This document shows, piece after piece, positions 1 to 20,546 of a stretch of DNA of 64,000 bases. The notes beneath the pieces are model-generated. The model was not told the DNA's origin. It searched no databases and worked only from the letters and a program-made list of their open reading frames with translations. The position numbers and the translations under genes are program-made. Source of the DNA: Streptomyces leeuwenhoekii (lineage in GTDB: Bacteria; Actinomycetota; Actinomycetes; Streptomycetales; Streptomycetaceae); the NCBI RefSeq assembly GCF_001013905.1, contig NZ_LN831790.1, positions 7,206,001 through 7,270,000 of the forward strand. Reading direction: 5' to 3'. How positions within the stretch are numbered: the first letter of the stretch is position 1; each line of letters begins with the position of its first letter.

Positions 1-3000
1 GCCGAGCAGGTACCCGCCGAGCGGGTGACGGGCGTGGTGCCGTGGGTGCTCTCCGCCCACACCCGCGTCGCCCTTCGCGCTCAGGCCGCCCGGCTGAGGG
101 CCTTTGTCGCCGAGACGGGGGCGCACCCCGCCGACATCGCCCTCTCCCTGGCCACCACCCGCTCTTTGCTGCCGCACCGGGCCTTCGTCGTCGGGGAGGA
201 CATCGCCGAACTGCTGGCCGCGCTGGACTCGGCCACACCGGTCCAGGCGCGGGAGGGCCTGCTCGCCTTCGCCTTCTCCGGGCAGGGGTCACAGCACGCG
301 GGCATGGGGCGGGAGCTGTACGAGCGGTACCAGGTGTTCGCCCGCGTCTTCGACGAGGTCTGCGCCCAGCTCGAGGAGTTCTCCGCGCAGCCGGTGCGAG
401 AGGCCGTCCTCGCCGGGACCGGTGACCTCGACCGCACGGAGTGCACACAGAGCGCGCTGTTCGCCTACGAGGTGGCGCTGTGCGAGCTGCTGGGCTCGTG
501 GGGGGTGCGCCCGGATGTGGTGCTCGGGCACTCCATCGGCGAGCTGGTCGCCGCGCACGTCGCCGGGGTGTGGTCGCTGCGCGATGCTTGCGCCGTCGTC
601 GCCGCCCGGGGCAGGCTGATGGGCTCGCTGCCCGAGGGCGGGATCATGGTGTCGGTCCGGGCGAGTGAGGCGGACGTCCTGCCGCACCTGGCCGACGGGG
701 TGTCCCTGGCAGCGGTGAACGGGCCGGAGTCGGTGGTGCTGTCCGGGGACGAGGAGGCCGTGCTCGCGGTCGCCGCGCGGTGGCGGCACCGGCGCCTGGC
801 GGTCTCGCACGCCTTCCACTCCGCGCGGATGGAACCGGCGCTCGCCGACTTCGCCGCCGTGCTCGACGACGTCACCTTCACCACCTCGCGTCTGCCGGTC
901 CTGTCCACCCTGACCGGCGCGGTCGCGACCGAGGAGATCGCCACCCCGACCTACTGGGTGCGGCAGGCCCGCGAGGCCGTGCGCTTCGCCGACGCAGTCC
1001 GCGCGCTCCCCGGTCTAGGCGTGTCGGTGTGCGCCGAGGTCGGCCCGGATGCCGTGCTCACCGCCCTGGTCGGCGGGCTCGGCACCGACCTGGCCGCGGT
1101 GCCCGCCGGCCGCCGTGGCCGGGACAGCGTCCGATCGCTGGTCACCGCGGTCGCCACCCTGCACACCCACGGCGCCGCCGTGGACTGGCCCGCCTTCTAC
1201 GCCGGGGCCGGCGCCCGGGTGGTGCCACTGCCCACCTACCCGTTCCGGCGCGAACGGCACTGGCTGCTCCCGAAGCCCGGGGCCGGGGACGTCACCGCTG
1301 CCGGGCTCGGTGCCAGCGGCCACCCGCTGCTCGGCGCGACCGTCCGGCTCGCCGACGGTGCGGGCGTGGTGCTCACCGGCAGGCTCGCCGTCGACACCCA
1401 GCCGTGGCTGGCCGACCACGTCGTCGATGGCGCCGTGCTGGTGCCCGGCACGGCGTTGCTGGAGCTGGCCACGCACGCCGCCGCCGAGGTGGGCGCGGGC
1501 GGGATCGAGGAGCTCACCCTCCTCGCCCCGCTGGCGCTGCCCGCACACGGAGGTGTCGACGTGCAGGTCAGCGTCCGGGAGACCGATCGGGACCGCTGGG
1601 CCGTGACCGTGCACTCCCGCCCCTCGGACGGTGACCAACCGTGGGAACGGCACGCTACCGGCACCCTCACCGCCGGTGCCCCGCTTCCGGCTGTAGACCT
1701 CACCACGTGGCCGCCGCCGGGAACCACCGCCCTGCCCATTGACGACCTCCACGACCGGTTCGCCGGCCTCGGGATGCACTACGGGCAGGCCTTCCAGGGC
1801 CTCCGTGCGGCCTGGCGGCGCGACGGCGAGGTCTTCGCCGAGATCATCTTCCCCGGGGCCGAGCCGGACGCGGGCCGCTACGCGCTGCACCCCGCCCTGC
1901 TCGACGCGGCTCTGCACGCGGGCCTGTTCACCGGCACGCAGGATCAGCCGGCCGTGGCGGGCGTGCCGTTCTCCTGGCACGGTGTCGTCCCGGGCGTGCG
2001 CGGCGCGACCGCACTGCGGGTCCGGCTCGCCCGCACGGGTGCGGACACAGTGGCGCTGACCGCCGCGGACCCCGACGGCGTGCCCGTCCTCTCCGTGGAC
2101 TCCCTCGCGCTCCGCCCGATCACCGCGACCCCGGCGCGCGGGGGCGCTCTGTACCGCCTGGAGTGGGCGACCGCGGCGGAGCAACCGCTCACTCACCACG
2201 CTGTCCCCAGCCTGGCCGCGCTCGCCGGGACCGCGGTTGACGGCCACCCGGTGCCCCAGGCCGTCGCGGTGGCGTGGGAACCCGGAACCGTACGGGAGGT
2301 ACTGGGCCGGGCCCTCGCGCTGATCCAAGAGTGGCTGGCCGACCGGCGGTTCACCGGCTCCCGGCTGGTGTTCGCCACCAGAACCGCCGTGGTGGTCCGG
2401 CCCACCGACCCGGCACCCGACCCGGCAGCCGCCGCGCTGTGGGGCCTGGTCCGCTCAGCCGAGCTGGAACACCCGGGCCGGTTCGGCCTCTGCGACTCCG
2501 ACGGCACGGCGGTGGTCACCGTGCTGCCCGAGTCGGCCGTCCGCGATGGCGTCGTGCTCGTCCCCGAGCTCACCCGCGCCGACCCGGCCCCACTTGCCCC
2601 GCTCCCGCCCGGCACCGTGCTGGTCACCGGAGCGGGCGGGTACCTCGGCGGGCTCCTCGCCCGGCACCTGGTCACCACGCACGGCGTGCGGGACCTGCTG
2701 CTGCTCGGCCGGGGCGGTGCAGCGGAACTGGCCGCCGAACTCACCGAGGCCGGGGCACGGGCCACCTCGGTCGCCTGCGACGCGGCCGACCGGGACGCCC
2801 TCGCCGCCGTGCTTGCCGCGATCCCCGCCGAAGCGCCGCTGGTCGGCGTCGTGCACGCGGCGGGAGTGGTGGACGACTGCGTGGTCGAGTCGCTGACTCC
2901 GCGGCGCCTGGACACCGTGCTGCGCCCCAAGTCCGACGCGCTCACCCACCTCGACGCGCTGACCCGGGACGCCGACCTCGCCCTGTTCGTGGTGTTCTCC

Positions 3001-3879
3001 TCGGCCGCGGGCACCTTTGGCAGCCCTGGTCAGGCCGGGTACGCCGCCGCGAACGCCGCGGCCGACGCCCTCGTGACCCGCCGCCGCGCCGAGGGCCTGC
3101 CCGGCGTCTGCCTGGCTTGGGGCCCGTGGGAGGCCGGTGGTGGCATGACCGCTTCGGCCGATCTGGCCCGGATGGCCGAGGGCGGTCTCCTGCCGCTGGC
3201 CGCGGCCGACGGCCTCGCCTTGTTCGACGCCGCCCTCGCTGCCCCACCGGTGGTGCTGCCACTGCGCCTGGATCTGGCGGCGCTGCGCGGCAACCCCTCA
3301 CCGTTGCTGGCCGGCCTGCTCCCGAGGCGGCCCACGCGGGCCACCGCCCCCGAGGTGCCGTTGCGGGACCGGCTGGCCGCCACCCCGGAGGCCGATCGGC
3401 ACGCGCTGCTGCTCGACATGGTGTGCGCGCAGGTGGCGTCCGTGCTGGGGCACACCTCGGCCACCGCCGTCGAACCGGAGCGGGCGCTGGGGGAACTCGG
3501 CCTGGACTCGCTGACGGCGGTGGAGCTGCGCAACCGGCTCGACACGGCCACCGGCCTGCGCCTTCCCACCACGGTGGCTTTCGACCACCCCAACCCGGCC
3601 GCCCTCGCCGCGCACCTGCTCGGGGAGATCGGCGGTGCCGGCGCGCCGGTGCCCGTCTTCGCCGAGTTGGACCGCCTGGAGGCCGCGCTCGCAGCCGCCG
3701 CGGCGGACCCCGCCGTGCACGGCGAGGTCGCCACCCGGCTGCGCGTGCTGCTCACCCGCTGGACCGAGGCCACCGGCCACCACGGCGAGGGCGACCCGGG
3801 AGAGGCCGACGACGTCGTGGAGTCCGCCACCACCGAGGAACTGTTCGACATCATCGACGCCGAGTTCGGCAACTTCTGA
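1..3879 (+). CDS. Type I modular polyketide synthase, 3' part (AT-DH-KR-ACP)
   Basis: The frame is open from base 1, so the start and the KS domain lie outside the window. Domains in order: AT with the active serine in GHSIG (526-540) and a HAFHS motif (808-822), the signature of malonyl-CoA specificity; DH with an H-x3-G-x4-P motif (His codon at 1417) and a DAALH second motif; KR with a VTGAGGYLGG NADPH loop (about 2620) and a VVDD motif, B-type by the LDD rule; ACP with GLDSL (Ser codon 3508). There is no ER between DH and KR. The last 70 residues hold an Ala/Leu-rich helix and an acidic tail ending EFGNF, a C-terminal docking element. The next PKS gene starts 33 bp downstream, so this module should pass its chain to it. 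Predicted contribution: one malonyl unit carrying an alpha,beta double bond. Confidence 0.97.
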   Translation, partial: AEQVPAERVTGVVPWVLSAHTRVALRAQAARLRAFVAETGAHPADIALSLATTRSLLPHRAFVVGEDIAELLAALDSATPVQAREGLLAFAFSGQGSQHAGMGRELYERYQVFARVFDEVCAQLEEFSAQPVREAVLAGTGDLDRTECTQSALFAYEVALCELLGSWGVRPDVVLGHSIGELVAAHVAGVWSLRDACAVVAARGRLMGSLPEGGIMVSVRASEADVLPHLADGVSLAAVNGPESVVLSGDEEAVLAVAARWRHRRLAVSHAFHSARMEPALADFAAVLDDVTFTTSRLPVLSTLTGAVATEEIATPTYWVRQAREAVRFADAVRALPGLGVSVCAEVGPDAVLTALVGGLGTDLAAVPAGRRGRDSVRSLVTAVATLHTHGAAVDWPAFYAGAGARVVPLPTYPFRRERHWLLPKPGAGDVTAAGLGASGHPLLGATVRLADGAGVVLTGRLAVDTQPWLADHVVDGAVLVPGTALLELATHAAAEVGAGGIEELTLLAPLALPAHGGVDVQVSVRETDRDRWAVTVHSRPSDGDQPWERHATGTLTAGAPLPAVDLTTWPPPGTTALPIDDLHDRFAGLGMHYGQAFQGLRAAWRRDGEVFAEIIFPGAEPDAGRYALHPALLDAALHAGLFTGTQDQPAVAGVPFSWHGVVPGVRGATALRVRLARTGADTVALTAADPDGVPVLSVDSLALRPITATPARGGALYRLEWATAAEQPLTHHAVPSLAALAGTAVDGHPVPQAVAVAWEPGTVREVLGRALALIQEWLADRRFTGSRLVFATRTAVVVRPTDPAPDPAAAALWGLVRSAELEHPGRFGLCDSDGTAVVTVLPESAVRDGVVLVPELTRADPAPLAPLPPGTVLVTGAGGYLGGLLARHLVTTHGVRDLLLLGRGGAAELAAELTEAGARATSVACDAADRDALAAVLAAIPAEAPLVGVVHAAGVVDDCVVESLTPRRLDTVLRPKSDALTHLDALTRDADLALFVVFSSAAGTFGSPGQAGYAAANAAADALVTRRRAEGLPGVCLAWGPWEAGGGMTASADLARMAEGGLLPLAAADGLALFDAALAAPPVVLPLRLDLAALRGNPSPLLAGLLPRRPTRATAPEVPLRDRLAATPEADRHALLLDMVCAQVASVLGHTSATAVEPERALGELGLDSLTAVELRNRLDTATGLRLPTTVAFDHPNPAALAAHLLGEIGGAGAPVPVFAELDRLEAALAAAAADPAVHGEVATRLRVLLTRWTEATGHHGEGDPGEADDVVESATTEELFDIIDAEFGNF

Positions 3880-3912
3880 GCTGCCTGCCGCACCCGAGGG
3901 GACACACCGGAA

Positions 3913-14871
<10,959 letters not shown>

Positions 14872-15263
14872 CGCCGAGTTGGTCTGGCTCTTGGGTTCTG
14901 GATGGTGCCGCTGTTCTGGGCGGGAGGCGGTGGCAGGTGGTGCAGGTGCCGGTCCAGCAGTTCGGCAGATCCTGGATGGCGTCGAGGATCTGGTAGAGGG
15001 TGAGTCCGCTGTATCGTCTCTGGGGGCCAGGCGCTGTTCGGTGAGGAACGCCTGGGACGGCGGTGACCAGGGAGACGCGGTGATCCCACCCGGGCCAGGA
15101 ACGTGCCACGAACTGGTTCAGGCCGCGGCCGTCTTGAGTCAGCTCGGTGAATGCCCGCCGCCCCTGGCCGACCGCCAGCGCGGCAACCGGGGTTGGCTTG
15201 TGCCGGTCAGCGGGGCTGCGGCCTGCGGCCGTTGCCCGGCCGGGGCGGCGTGAGGGGCTCGGC
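14872..15263. other. PKS 3' flank without an intact gene
   Basis: No complete gene is visible. On the minus strand, near 15040-14930, a short open stretch reads LTLYQILDAIQDL followed by WTGTCTTCHR. It resembles the C-terminal tail of some actinobacterial transposases, but I cannot assign a family. It is probably another insertion-sequence remnant next to those that follow. No clear terminator hairpin was found directly after the PKS stop. Confidence 0.4.
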
Positions 15264-15560
15264 TCAGTGCGGGTGGACGGTCACGTCCGAACGGACCGCC
15301 ACACATAGCTGATGCCCCGCTCGCTCAGGCCGTCGCGGAAGTCGGCGTTCTGCCCGTAACCGGCGTCGGTCACCACCACGGGCGGCACGGGACTCCACCC
15401 CGGCTAGCTCGTCGAAGGTCCAGGGCCAGGCGCCACTTCTCCAGTGCCGACCTCTGGCGGTATCCCTGTCTTCTGCCGCAGTCCGGCATGGTGTGCCCAC
15501 TCCTGGGGCACGAACAACCGCCACCGCAGCAGGAGGTGGTGCCGGAGACCGCGTGCACGC
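15264..15560 (-). pseudogene. IS701-like transposase remnant (central part)
   Basis: Read in shifting minus-strand frames, this stretch gives WRLFVPQEW, then KWRLALD, then ELAG, then VVVTDAGYGQNADFRDGL, then SERGISYV. These are the linked blocks of the DDE transposase core of IS701-family elements; TDAGYG holds the second catalytic aspartate. At least two frame changes and no start or C-terminus make it a dead remnant. Confidence 0.7.
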
Positions 15561-15690
15561 TCACCTCGGTGAGCCAGTCGCGGATGTCTGCCCTGCTCCA
15601 TGGCTTGGACAGAGCGGTGGACGCCTGGAAGCGCGGGTGCGCCAGCACCCACTGCTTGACGGCAGGCGTCTTGTTGGCCATGTGCGGGGC
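15561..15690 (-). pseudogene. Possible IS630-like transposase scrap
   Basis: A minus-strand segment (about 15690-15640) reads NKTPAVKQWVLAHPRF. It resembles the block just before the last catalytic motif of IS630-type transposases (NKTP..V..WL..HPR). The expected continuation is missing and sequence joining the IS701-like remnant follows. The piece is too short for a firm family call. Confidence 0.35.
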
Positions 15691-15702
15691 CGCCTCCAGC
15701 GG

Positions 15703-15900
15703 CTGCTGAACGGAGCGACCTGGGACACTGACGATGTCCGCGACGACCTGCAGTCGTATGTCGCCAAGCACCTCGGCGATGAGAACGGGGTACTCGTCAT
15801 CGACGACACCGGCTTCCTCAAGAGGGGCATCCCCTCGGCTGGGGTGCAGCGCGAGTACTCCGGTATCGCCGCCCGCGCAACGCCGGCCAGGGGCTGCGGC
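15703..15900 (+). pseudogene. IS701-like transposase remnant (N-terminal part, opposite orientation)
   Basis: A plus-strand frame reads LLNGATWDTDDVRDDLQ, then GVLVIDDTGFLKRG, then SAGVQREYSG. This is the conserved N-terminal region of IS701-family transposases; the first aspartate of the DDE triad is in VIDDTGF. Similarity stops after about 65 residues. It lies head-to-head with the IS701-like remnant at 15264-15560, so either two elements inserted here or one was rearranged. Confidence 0.75.
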
Positions 15901-16084
15901 CGATGTATGGCGGGCCGCGGGCGCATCGGCGCGGCGGGCAGACGCCGGAGGGGCGGGAGCGCTGCGGCTTCTCGGTGCCACGCCGCCATGCGTGCTCGAC
16001 CGCGGCGTGTGTGCCGCGCTGGACGCGGGTGTGGTGGGAGGGACGCAGGGGGTGCCGTAGTAGCCACCCTGGCGCGGTATCGAG

Positions 16085-17334
16085 GCTAACCTGAAGTACG
16101 GCTACTTCATACCTTTCGGTGAGGCAGTGATTGCAGGACCGTTTCTGTGAGCGGCGGTGTCGTAGGTTGAGGTATGTCCGCACGGCGCGTCTGGTGCGCC
16201 TCTGCGCCCGGACGTGGTGCGGTACCCAGCCGAGAGGGGTGCCATGTCTTCGTCAGAGCCGGGCCGACCCGAAAAGCAGCCGCCGGCGACCTATGGGTTT
16301 GCACGCAACGAGCGGCCCGGGGTGTCGGACGTGCCGCCGGTTCCACGGGCACTGGAGGCCGACCGGTCGGATCCGATGTCCGAGCCGGCGCCGCGTCCCT
16401 ATCCCGACGGGTGGTTCCCGGTGGCCTCCAGCGCGGAGATGCGGCCGGGACGCGTGGTCAACCGGAGACTGGCGGGCGAGGACGTGGTGGTGTACCGCAC
16501 GCAGAGCGGGCGGTTACGGGCGGTGCGGCCGTACTGCCCGCACCTGGGGGCACACCTGGGCCATGGCGGCAGGGTGCGGGGCGAGAACCTCGTCTGTCCC
16601 TTCCACCACTTCGCTTTCGGGCCGGAGGGCGAGTGTGTCCAGACGGGGTATGGCACGACTCCGCCCAAGGCCCGGCTGGGGGTGCTGGAGTGCCGGGAGG
16701 CGGCCGGCCTGGTCTTCGTCTGGCGGCACGCCCGGGGCGCCCCCGCCTCATGGGAGATCGAGGAGCCGTCGACGGACGGCTTCGGGCCGCCGCACTGCAC
16801 GGTCCGCACCCTCCGGGTGCACCCCCAGGATTACATGGAGAACGGCATCGACATCGGGCACTTCCAGCCCGTCCACAAGTTCTCCGTGGAGGTCCTGGAC
16901 GCCCCGCACTTCGATGGGCCCCGCATGACCTCCACCTATCGGCTCAGGCGGGTGGCCGGGAAGGCCAACGTGCTCTCCACCATGGCACCGACGACGCGGG
17001 CGGTGATGCAGGGGCTCGGGATCCTTTTCACCGAGGCGGACCTGCGCACCATCGGCATGCAGCTGCGTGTCTGGTTCTGCGTGGCGCCGCTGGACCCCGG
17101 CCGCATCGAACTGCGGACGGCCCTCTCGGTACGGTTTCCCCGGCTTCGCCACCGCGGGACCGCACGGATTCTGGCCGCCACGCTCCCGAAGCCGCTCGTC
17201 TGGGCCAGCGGCAAGAACGCAGACTTCCCCATCTGGGAGAACAAGATCTACCTCGAACACCCCCGGCTCGCGCAGGGAGATGGGCCGATCACGAAGTACC
17301 GCAGGTGGGCCCGACAGTTCTACAGCGACTGACC
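16085..17334 (+). repeat. Left arm of a 1.25-kb inverted repeat carrying a Rieske oxygenase gene
   Basis: This segment recurs inverted at 18681-19936. Identity starts at GCTAACC (16085) and ends at CAGCGACTGACC (17334). The first 733 bp (16085-16817) appear identical: translations agree in more than one frame. The middle differs at many codons and the 3' part matches again apart from a small indel. The repeat includes about 160 bp upstream of the start codon, so both genes have the same promoter-proximal region. Confidence 0.9.
16244..17332 (+). CDS. Rieske non-heme iron oxygenase, copy 1
   Basis: About 362 residues. The ATG at 16244 is chosen because GAGAGGGG lies just upstream. A poorly conserved N-terminal extension (about 45 residues) precedes a Rieske domain with ligands C98-P-H100 and C118-P-F-H121. 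The catalytic domain keeps the mononuclear iron site: in MENGIDIGHFQPVHKF the ligands are Asp203, His206 and His211. Overall shape resembles the KshA/cholesterol-desaturase-like single-component oxygenases. These enzymes hydroxylate, desaturate or cyclise using electrons from a separate reductase, and none is encoded nearby. Position downstream of the PKS suggests polyketide tailoring, which is inference. A second copy lies inverted 1.35 kb away. Confidence 0.9.
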   Translation: MSSSEPGRPEKQPPATYGFARNERPGVSDVPPVPRALEADRSDPMSEPAPRPYPDGWFPVASSAEMRPGRVVNRRLAGEDVVVYRTQSGRLRAVRPYCPHLGAHLGHGGRVRGENLVCPFHHFAFGPEGECVQTGYGTTPPKARLGVLECREAAGLVFVWRHARGAPASWEIEEPSTDGFGPPHCTVRTLRVHPQDYMENGIDIGHFQPVHKFSVEVLDAPHFDGPRMTSTYRLRRVAGKANVLSTMAPTTRAVMQGLGILFTEADLRTIGMQLRVWFCVAPLDPGRIELRTALSVRFPRLRHRGTARILAATLPKPLVWASGKNADFPIWENKIYLEHPRLAQGDGPITKYRRWARQFYSD

Positions 17335-17363
17335 CACCGGCCACAGCGACTGGCCCACCGGTC
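17322..17363 (+). repeat. Two tandem 21-bp repeats at the Rieske stop codon
   Basis: ACAGCGACTGACCCACCGG, at the end of the gene, is followed directly by ACAGCGACTGGCCCACCGG. The repeat starts inside the inverted-repeat arm and continues past its end, so it may mark the rearrangement junction. Confidence 0.8.
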
Positions 17364-17504
17364 GGCAGACCCGCTGATGAGGCAGGACGGGACGGCTGCG
17401 GGCCGTCACCGCGCCACTGCCGTCGGGACAGATCACCGTGGCTGTGCCGGATCCAGGCCGCCGCGCCGACATCGCTGGACCAAGTCGCCGCGGCTGCGCC
17501 GCGC

Positions 17505-17840
17505 TCAGTTCTTGCGGGCAACGTCGGCGTACATGGCGATGTCCCGGTCGTGGATGGCCGAGTCCGGGAGGCGTCCGGTTTCCAGTGGCGGATCTGGGTG
17601 GGCGGGCTCGACCAAGTGCAGGACGGCGAAAAAGCCTTGGCCTCGGGCCAGGTCCGCAGCCGCATGGGCATCCCGCGCCGCTCGTACTCGCTGGCGACCC
17701 GGCCCACCTCCTCCGGCGCGAAGTCGGCCGTGCCGATGATCATGGTCAGGAAGCTGTCGGCGGGGAGCGAGTCGAGCAGACAATGGACGATGCCCACGGA
17801 GGCCAGCCGGGTTGTGCGGCTCGTGCCGACGTGGTCGATG
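17505..17840 (-). pseudogene. DUF574-type SAM-dependent methyltransferase, C-terminal remnant
   Basis: Minus-strand frames give ASVGIVHCLLDSLPADSF, then LTMIIGTADFAPEEVGRVA, then RLRTWPEAKAF, then FAVLHLVEP, and the end RDIAMYADVARKN with stop at 17505. The order and the MYxxVxRK end are typical of the large actinobacterial S-adenosyl methyltransferase family (DUF574/Methyltransf_19). A frame change occurs near 17640 and the N-terminal SAM-binding half is missing, cut off where IS3-like sequence begins. Confidence 0.65.
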
Positions 17841-17849
17841 GGGTTCTGG

Positions 17850-18640
17850 ACGCCGTCTCGTATGCGCTCGGCTGCGCTGCCCGAGGAGGGAATGGCAGTG
17901 TCGGTTGTCGTAGCGGTTCAGCCAGCGGCGTCGAGACGGGCCTCACGCTCGCTGGGCCAGCTCGTTTCGCCTCGCAGCGTCTCGCGTTCAACGTCGCGTC
18001 GAAGACCCGGCGAGCACGCTGTTCGCGCTGGAGTCGATCGCGTTCATGGACTGACGGGCGTCGGTTCTGCGGCAGGCGTCTGTGAACGCATGGCTGGTAC
18101 TGGGCGCCGTGGTCGATGCGCAGGATCGCCCCGGCGAGGCTGCCCGCGGCACCTCTCGGCAGCGGCCAGGGCGTCGGTGATGACACCGGTGCGCATGTGA
18201 TCGGCCAGTACCAGCCGGCCAGGCGGCACGAGGCTAAGTCGACGACGGTGGCCAGGTAGACGAACTTCCCGCGGTCCAAGGGGAGATAGGTGATGTCACC
18301 GATGTACTTCGCGTTCGGCTCACTCGCGGTGAAGCGGAAGATCCGAGCCCTTCGCCCTGGCCGGGTCCGCAGCAGTGGTGCGGTGCCTGCGGCGCAAACG
18401 AACGCCCGCCAGACCGGCACCCCGCATCACAGGCGCGGCCCGCTTGCGGTTGACGCGCTCACCCGCCTCGCGGAGCTCGGCGGTAATCCTCGAGGCGAGT
18501 GTGAGAAGCCGGAGCGGGCGATGCCCAGGATGGCGCACAGCCGCTTCACACCGGTGCTGCGCTGGTGGTTGGCGACGAACTGCAAGCGGTTTACCAGATT
18601 TTCTTCCGCAGAGCGGCGTTCTCGCCTGCAACGGCGGTCA
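17850..18640 (-). mobile_element. IS3-family element remnant (end of OrfA plus OrfB integrase)
   Basis: In minus-strand order: ENAALRKKIW (end of an OrfA-like frame), NRLQFVANHQRSTGVKRL (start of an OrfB), GERVNRKRAAPVMRGAGLAG, then NAKYIGDITYLPLDRGKF and VYLATVVDLASCRLAGW (rve integrase core with the first catalytic Asp), then RIDHGAQY. Several frame changes and loss of the C-terminus make it inactive. It abuts the 3' end of Rieske copy 2, whose stop lies about 40 bp away, and it fills the centre of the inverted repeat. Confidence 0.8.
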
Positions 18641-18680
18641 GGATCCAGTGTCTTGTGTGTCCAACATCAGGGATAAACCC

Positions 18681-19936
18681 GGTCAGTCGCTGTAGAACTG
18701 TCGGGCCCACCTGCGGTACTTCGTGATCGGCCCATCTCCCTGCGCGAGCCGGGGGTGTTCGAGGTAGATCTTGTTCGCCCAAATGGGGCCGTCGCGGTTG
18801 ATGTCGCGGCCGCTGGCCCAGACGAGCGGCTTCGGGAGCGTGGCGGCCAGAATCCGTGCGGTCCCGCGGTGGCGAAGCCGGGGAAACCGTACCGAGAGGG
18901 CCGTCCGCAGTTCGATGCGGCCGGGGTCCAGCGGCGCCACGCAGAACCAGGTACGCAGCTGCATGCCGATGGTGCGCAGGTCCGCCTCGGTGAAAAGGAT
19001 CCCGAGCCCCTGCACCACCATCCGGGTCGTCGGTGCCAAGTTGAAGAGCGCGTTGGCCTTCCCGGCCGCCCCCCTGAGCCGATAGGTGGAGGTCATGCGG
19101 GGCCCATCGAAGTGCGGGGCGTCCAGGACCCCCGCGGAGAACTTGTGGACGGGCTGGAAGTGCCCGGTGTCGATGACGTTCTCCATGAAGTCCTGGGGGT
19201 GCGCCCGGAGGGTGCGGACCGTGCAGTGCGGCGGCCCGAAGCCGTCCGTCGACGGCTCCTCGATCTCCCATGAGGCGGGGGCGCCCCGGGCGTGCCGCCA
19301 GACGAAGACCAGGCCGGCCGCCTCCCGGCACTCCAGCACCCCCAGCCGGGCCTTGGGCGGAGTCGTGCCATACCCCGTCTGGACACACTCGCCCTCCGGC
19401 CCGAAAGCGAAGTGGTGGAAGGGACAGACGAGGTTCTCGCCCCGCACCCTGCCGCCATGGCCCAGGTGTGCCCCCAGGTGCGGGCAGTACGGCCGCACCG
19501 CCCGTAACCGCCCGCTCTGCGTGCGGTACACCACCACGTCCTCGCCCGCCAGTCTCCGGTTGACCACGCGTCCCGGCCGCATCTCCGCGCTGGAGGCCAC
19601 CGGGAACCACCCGTCGGGATAGGGACGCGGCGCCGGCTCGGACATCGGATCCGACCGGTCGGCCTCCAGTGCCCGTGGAACCGGCGGCACGTCCGACACC
19701 CCGGGCCGCTCGTTGCGTGCAAACCCATAGGTCGCCGGCGGCTGCTTTTCGGGTCGGCCCGGCTCTGACGAAGACATGGCACCCCTCTCGGCTGGGTACC
19801 GCACCACGTCCGGGCGCAGAGGCGCACCAGACGCGCCGTGCGGACATACCTCAACCTACGACACCGCCGCTCACAGAAACGGTCCTGCAATCACTGCCTC
19901 ACCGAAAGGTATGAAGTAGCCGTACTTCAGGTTAGC
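18681..19936 (-). repeat. Right arm of the 1.25-kb inverted repeat
   Basis: Reverse complement of 16085-17334 with the same outer end (GGTTAGC at 19930-19936). The arms are separated by about 1.35 kb of DUF574 and IS3 remnants. The arms consist of a cellular gene and its upstream DNA rather than an insertion sequence. Confidence 0.9.
18683..19777 (-). CDS. Rieske non-heme iron oxygenase, copy 2
   Basis: About 364 residues; start ATG at 19777 with the same ribosome-binding site as copy 1. The N-terminal 190 residues are identical to copy 1, including all Rieske ligands. Differences cluster around the catalytic iron site (MENVIDTGHFQPVHKF against MENGIDIGHFQPVHKF; the Asp and both His are kept) and in the following 80 residues, for example KANALFNLAPTTRM against KANVLSTMAPTTRA. 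Near the end, GRDINRDGPIWAN replaces GKNADFPIWEN, two residues longer. Both copies look functional. The clustered differences would fit altered substrate range or regiochemistry. Confidence 0.9.
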   Translation of the reverse strand: MSSSEPGRPEKQPPATYGFARNERPGVSDVPPVPRALEADRSDPMSEPAPRPYPDGWFPVASSAEMRPGRVVNRRLAGEDVVVYRTQSGRLRAVRPYCPHLGAHLGHGGRVRGENLVCPFHHFAFGPEGECVQTGYGTTPPKARLGVLECREAAGLVFVWRHARGAPASWEIEEPSTDGFGPPHCTVRTLRAHPQDFMENVIDTGHFQPVHKFSAGVLDAPHFDGPRMTSTYRLRGAAGKANALFNLAPTTRMVVQGLGILFTEADLRTIGMQLRTWFCVAPLDPGRIELRTALSVRFPRLRHRGTARILAATLPKPLVWASGRDINRDGPIWANKIYLEHPRLAQGDGPITKYRRWARQFYSD

Positions 19937-20546
19937 TCACCTCAATACCGGTAACTTATGGCTTCAGTATGCGTTCGGTCCGTTGGGTGACCGAAGACCG
20001 AGTTGATCCTTGCGGTGTTGGATCATCCTGGCGTGCGTGAGGGGGAGTTCGAACAAGGACGTGGCGGCCAACTCGGTTCCACTGTATGCCGTGGGAGGTT
20101 GGCGGGCCCCGGTTCGTTGAGCACAGGATCGCCGGCTGGGTGGTGGCTGTGTCATGTAGGGCTCGACGCTGTCCGACGGCGTCGAGCCGCGGATCACAGC
20201 AGCCCTCCCGGCGGTCCCCGCGAACACATCGACCGATTCACCGCGCAGAGCCTCCGGACCGATGCCCGCCCCCTCTCGAACAGCTCCCGCCGCATCGCGT
20301 CATTCTTGCCTTCACCTACGTGTGCGACCACCCTTCCCTGCATGCCTCCAAAGGCGCGACGTGGTCACGTCGGACTGAGCGTCGCGGGCCGGTAAGGCGC
20401 AATGCAATTGCCCCTCCCGCAGGCAACCGGTAACATGCCCGCGAGAGTCAATTTGAAATTGACGAGCGATGGCTAATCCGCTTATCGGATTAATATGAAT
20501 ATAAGCCTGATTCTTGGTCGGTGCGTCAGAATCACTGGAGCAAGCT
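19937..20546. other. 610-bp gap with the methyltransferase upstream region
   Basis: No gene is supported. A minus-strand open stretch near 20085-19985 (SLFELPLTHARMIQHRKD) looks coding but has no recognisable family. The 60 bases before the methyltransferase start (about 20450-20515) are distinctly AT-rich for this genome, with TTGAAATTGACGAG and TTAATATGAATATAAG. They probably contain its promoter. Confidence 0.5.
20160..20188. terminator. Hairpin, 10-bp perfect stem
   Basis: GGCTCGACGC (20160-20169) pairs with GCGTCGAGCC (20179-20188) around a 9-base loop. There is no U-tract, as is common in Streptomyces. It lies in the gap between the second Rieske gene and the methyltransferase and could end transcription from either side. 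Confidence 0.5.

Noticed and set aside
16085..19936. Composite transposon formed by the inverted Rieske arms
   Set aside because: The arms contain an oxygenase gene and its promoter region, not a transposase with terminal repeats, and no flanking target duplication is visible.
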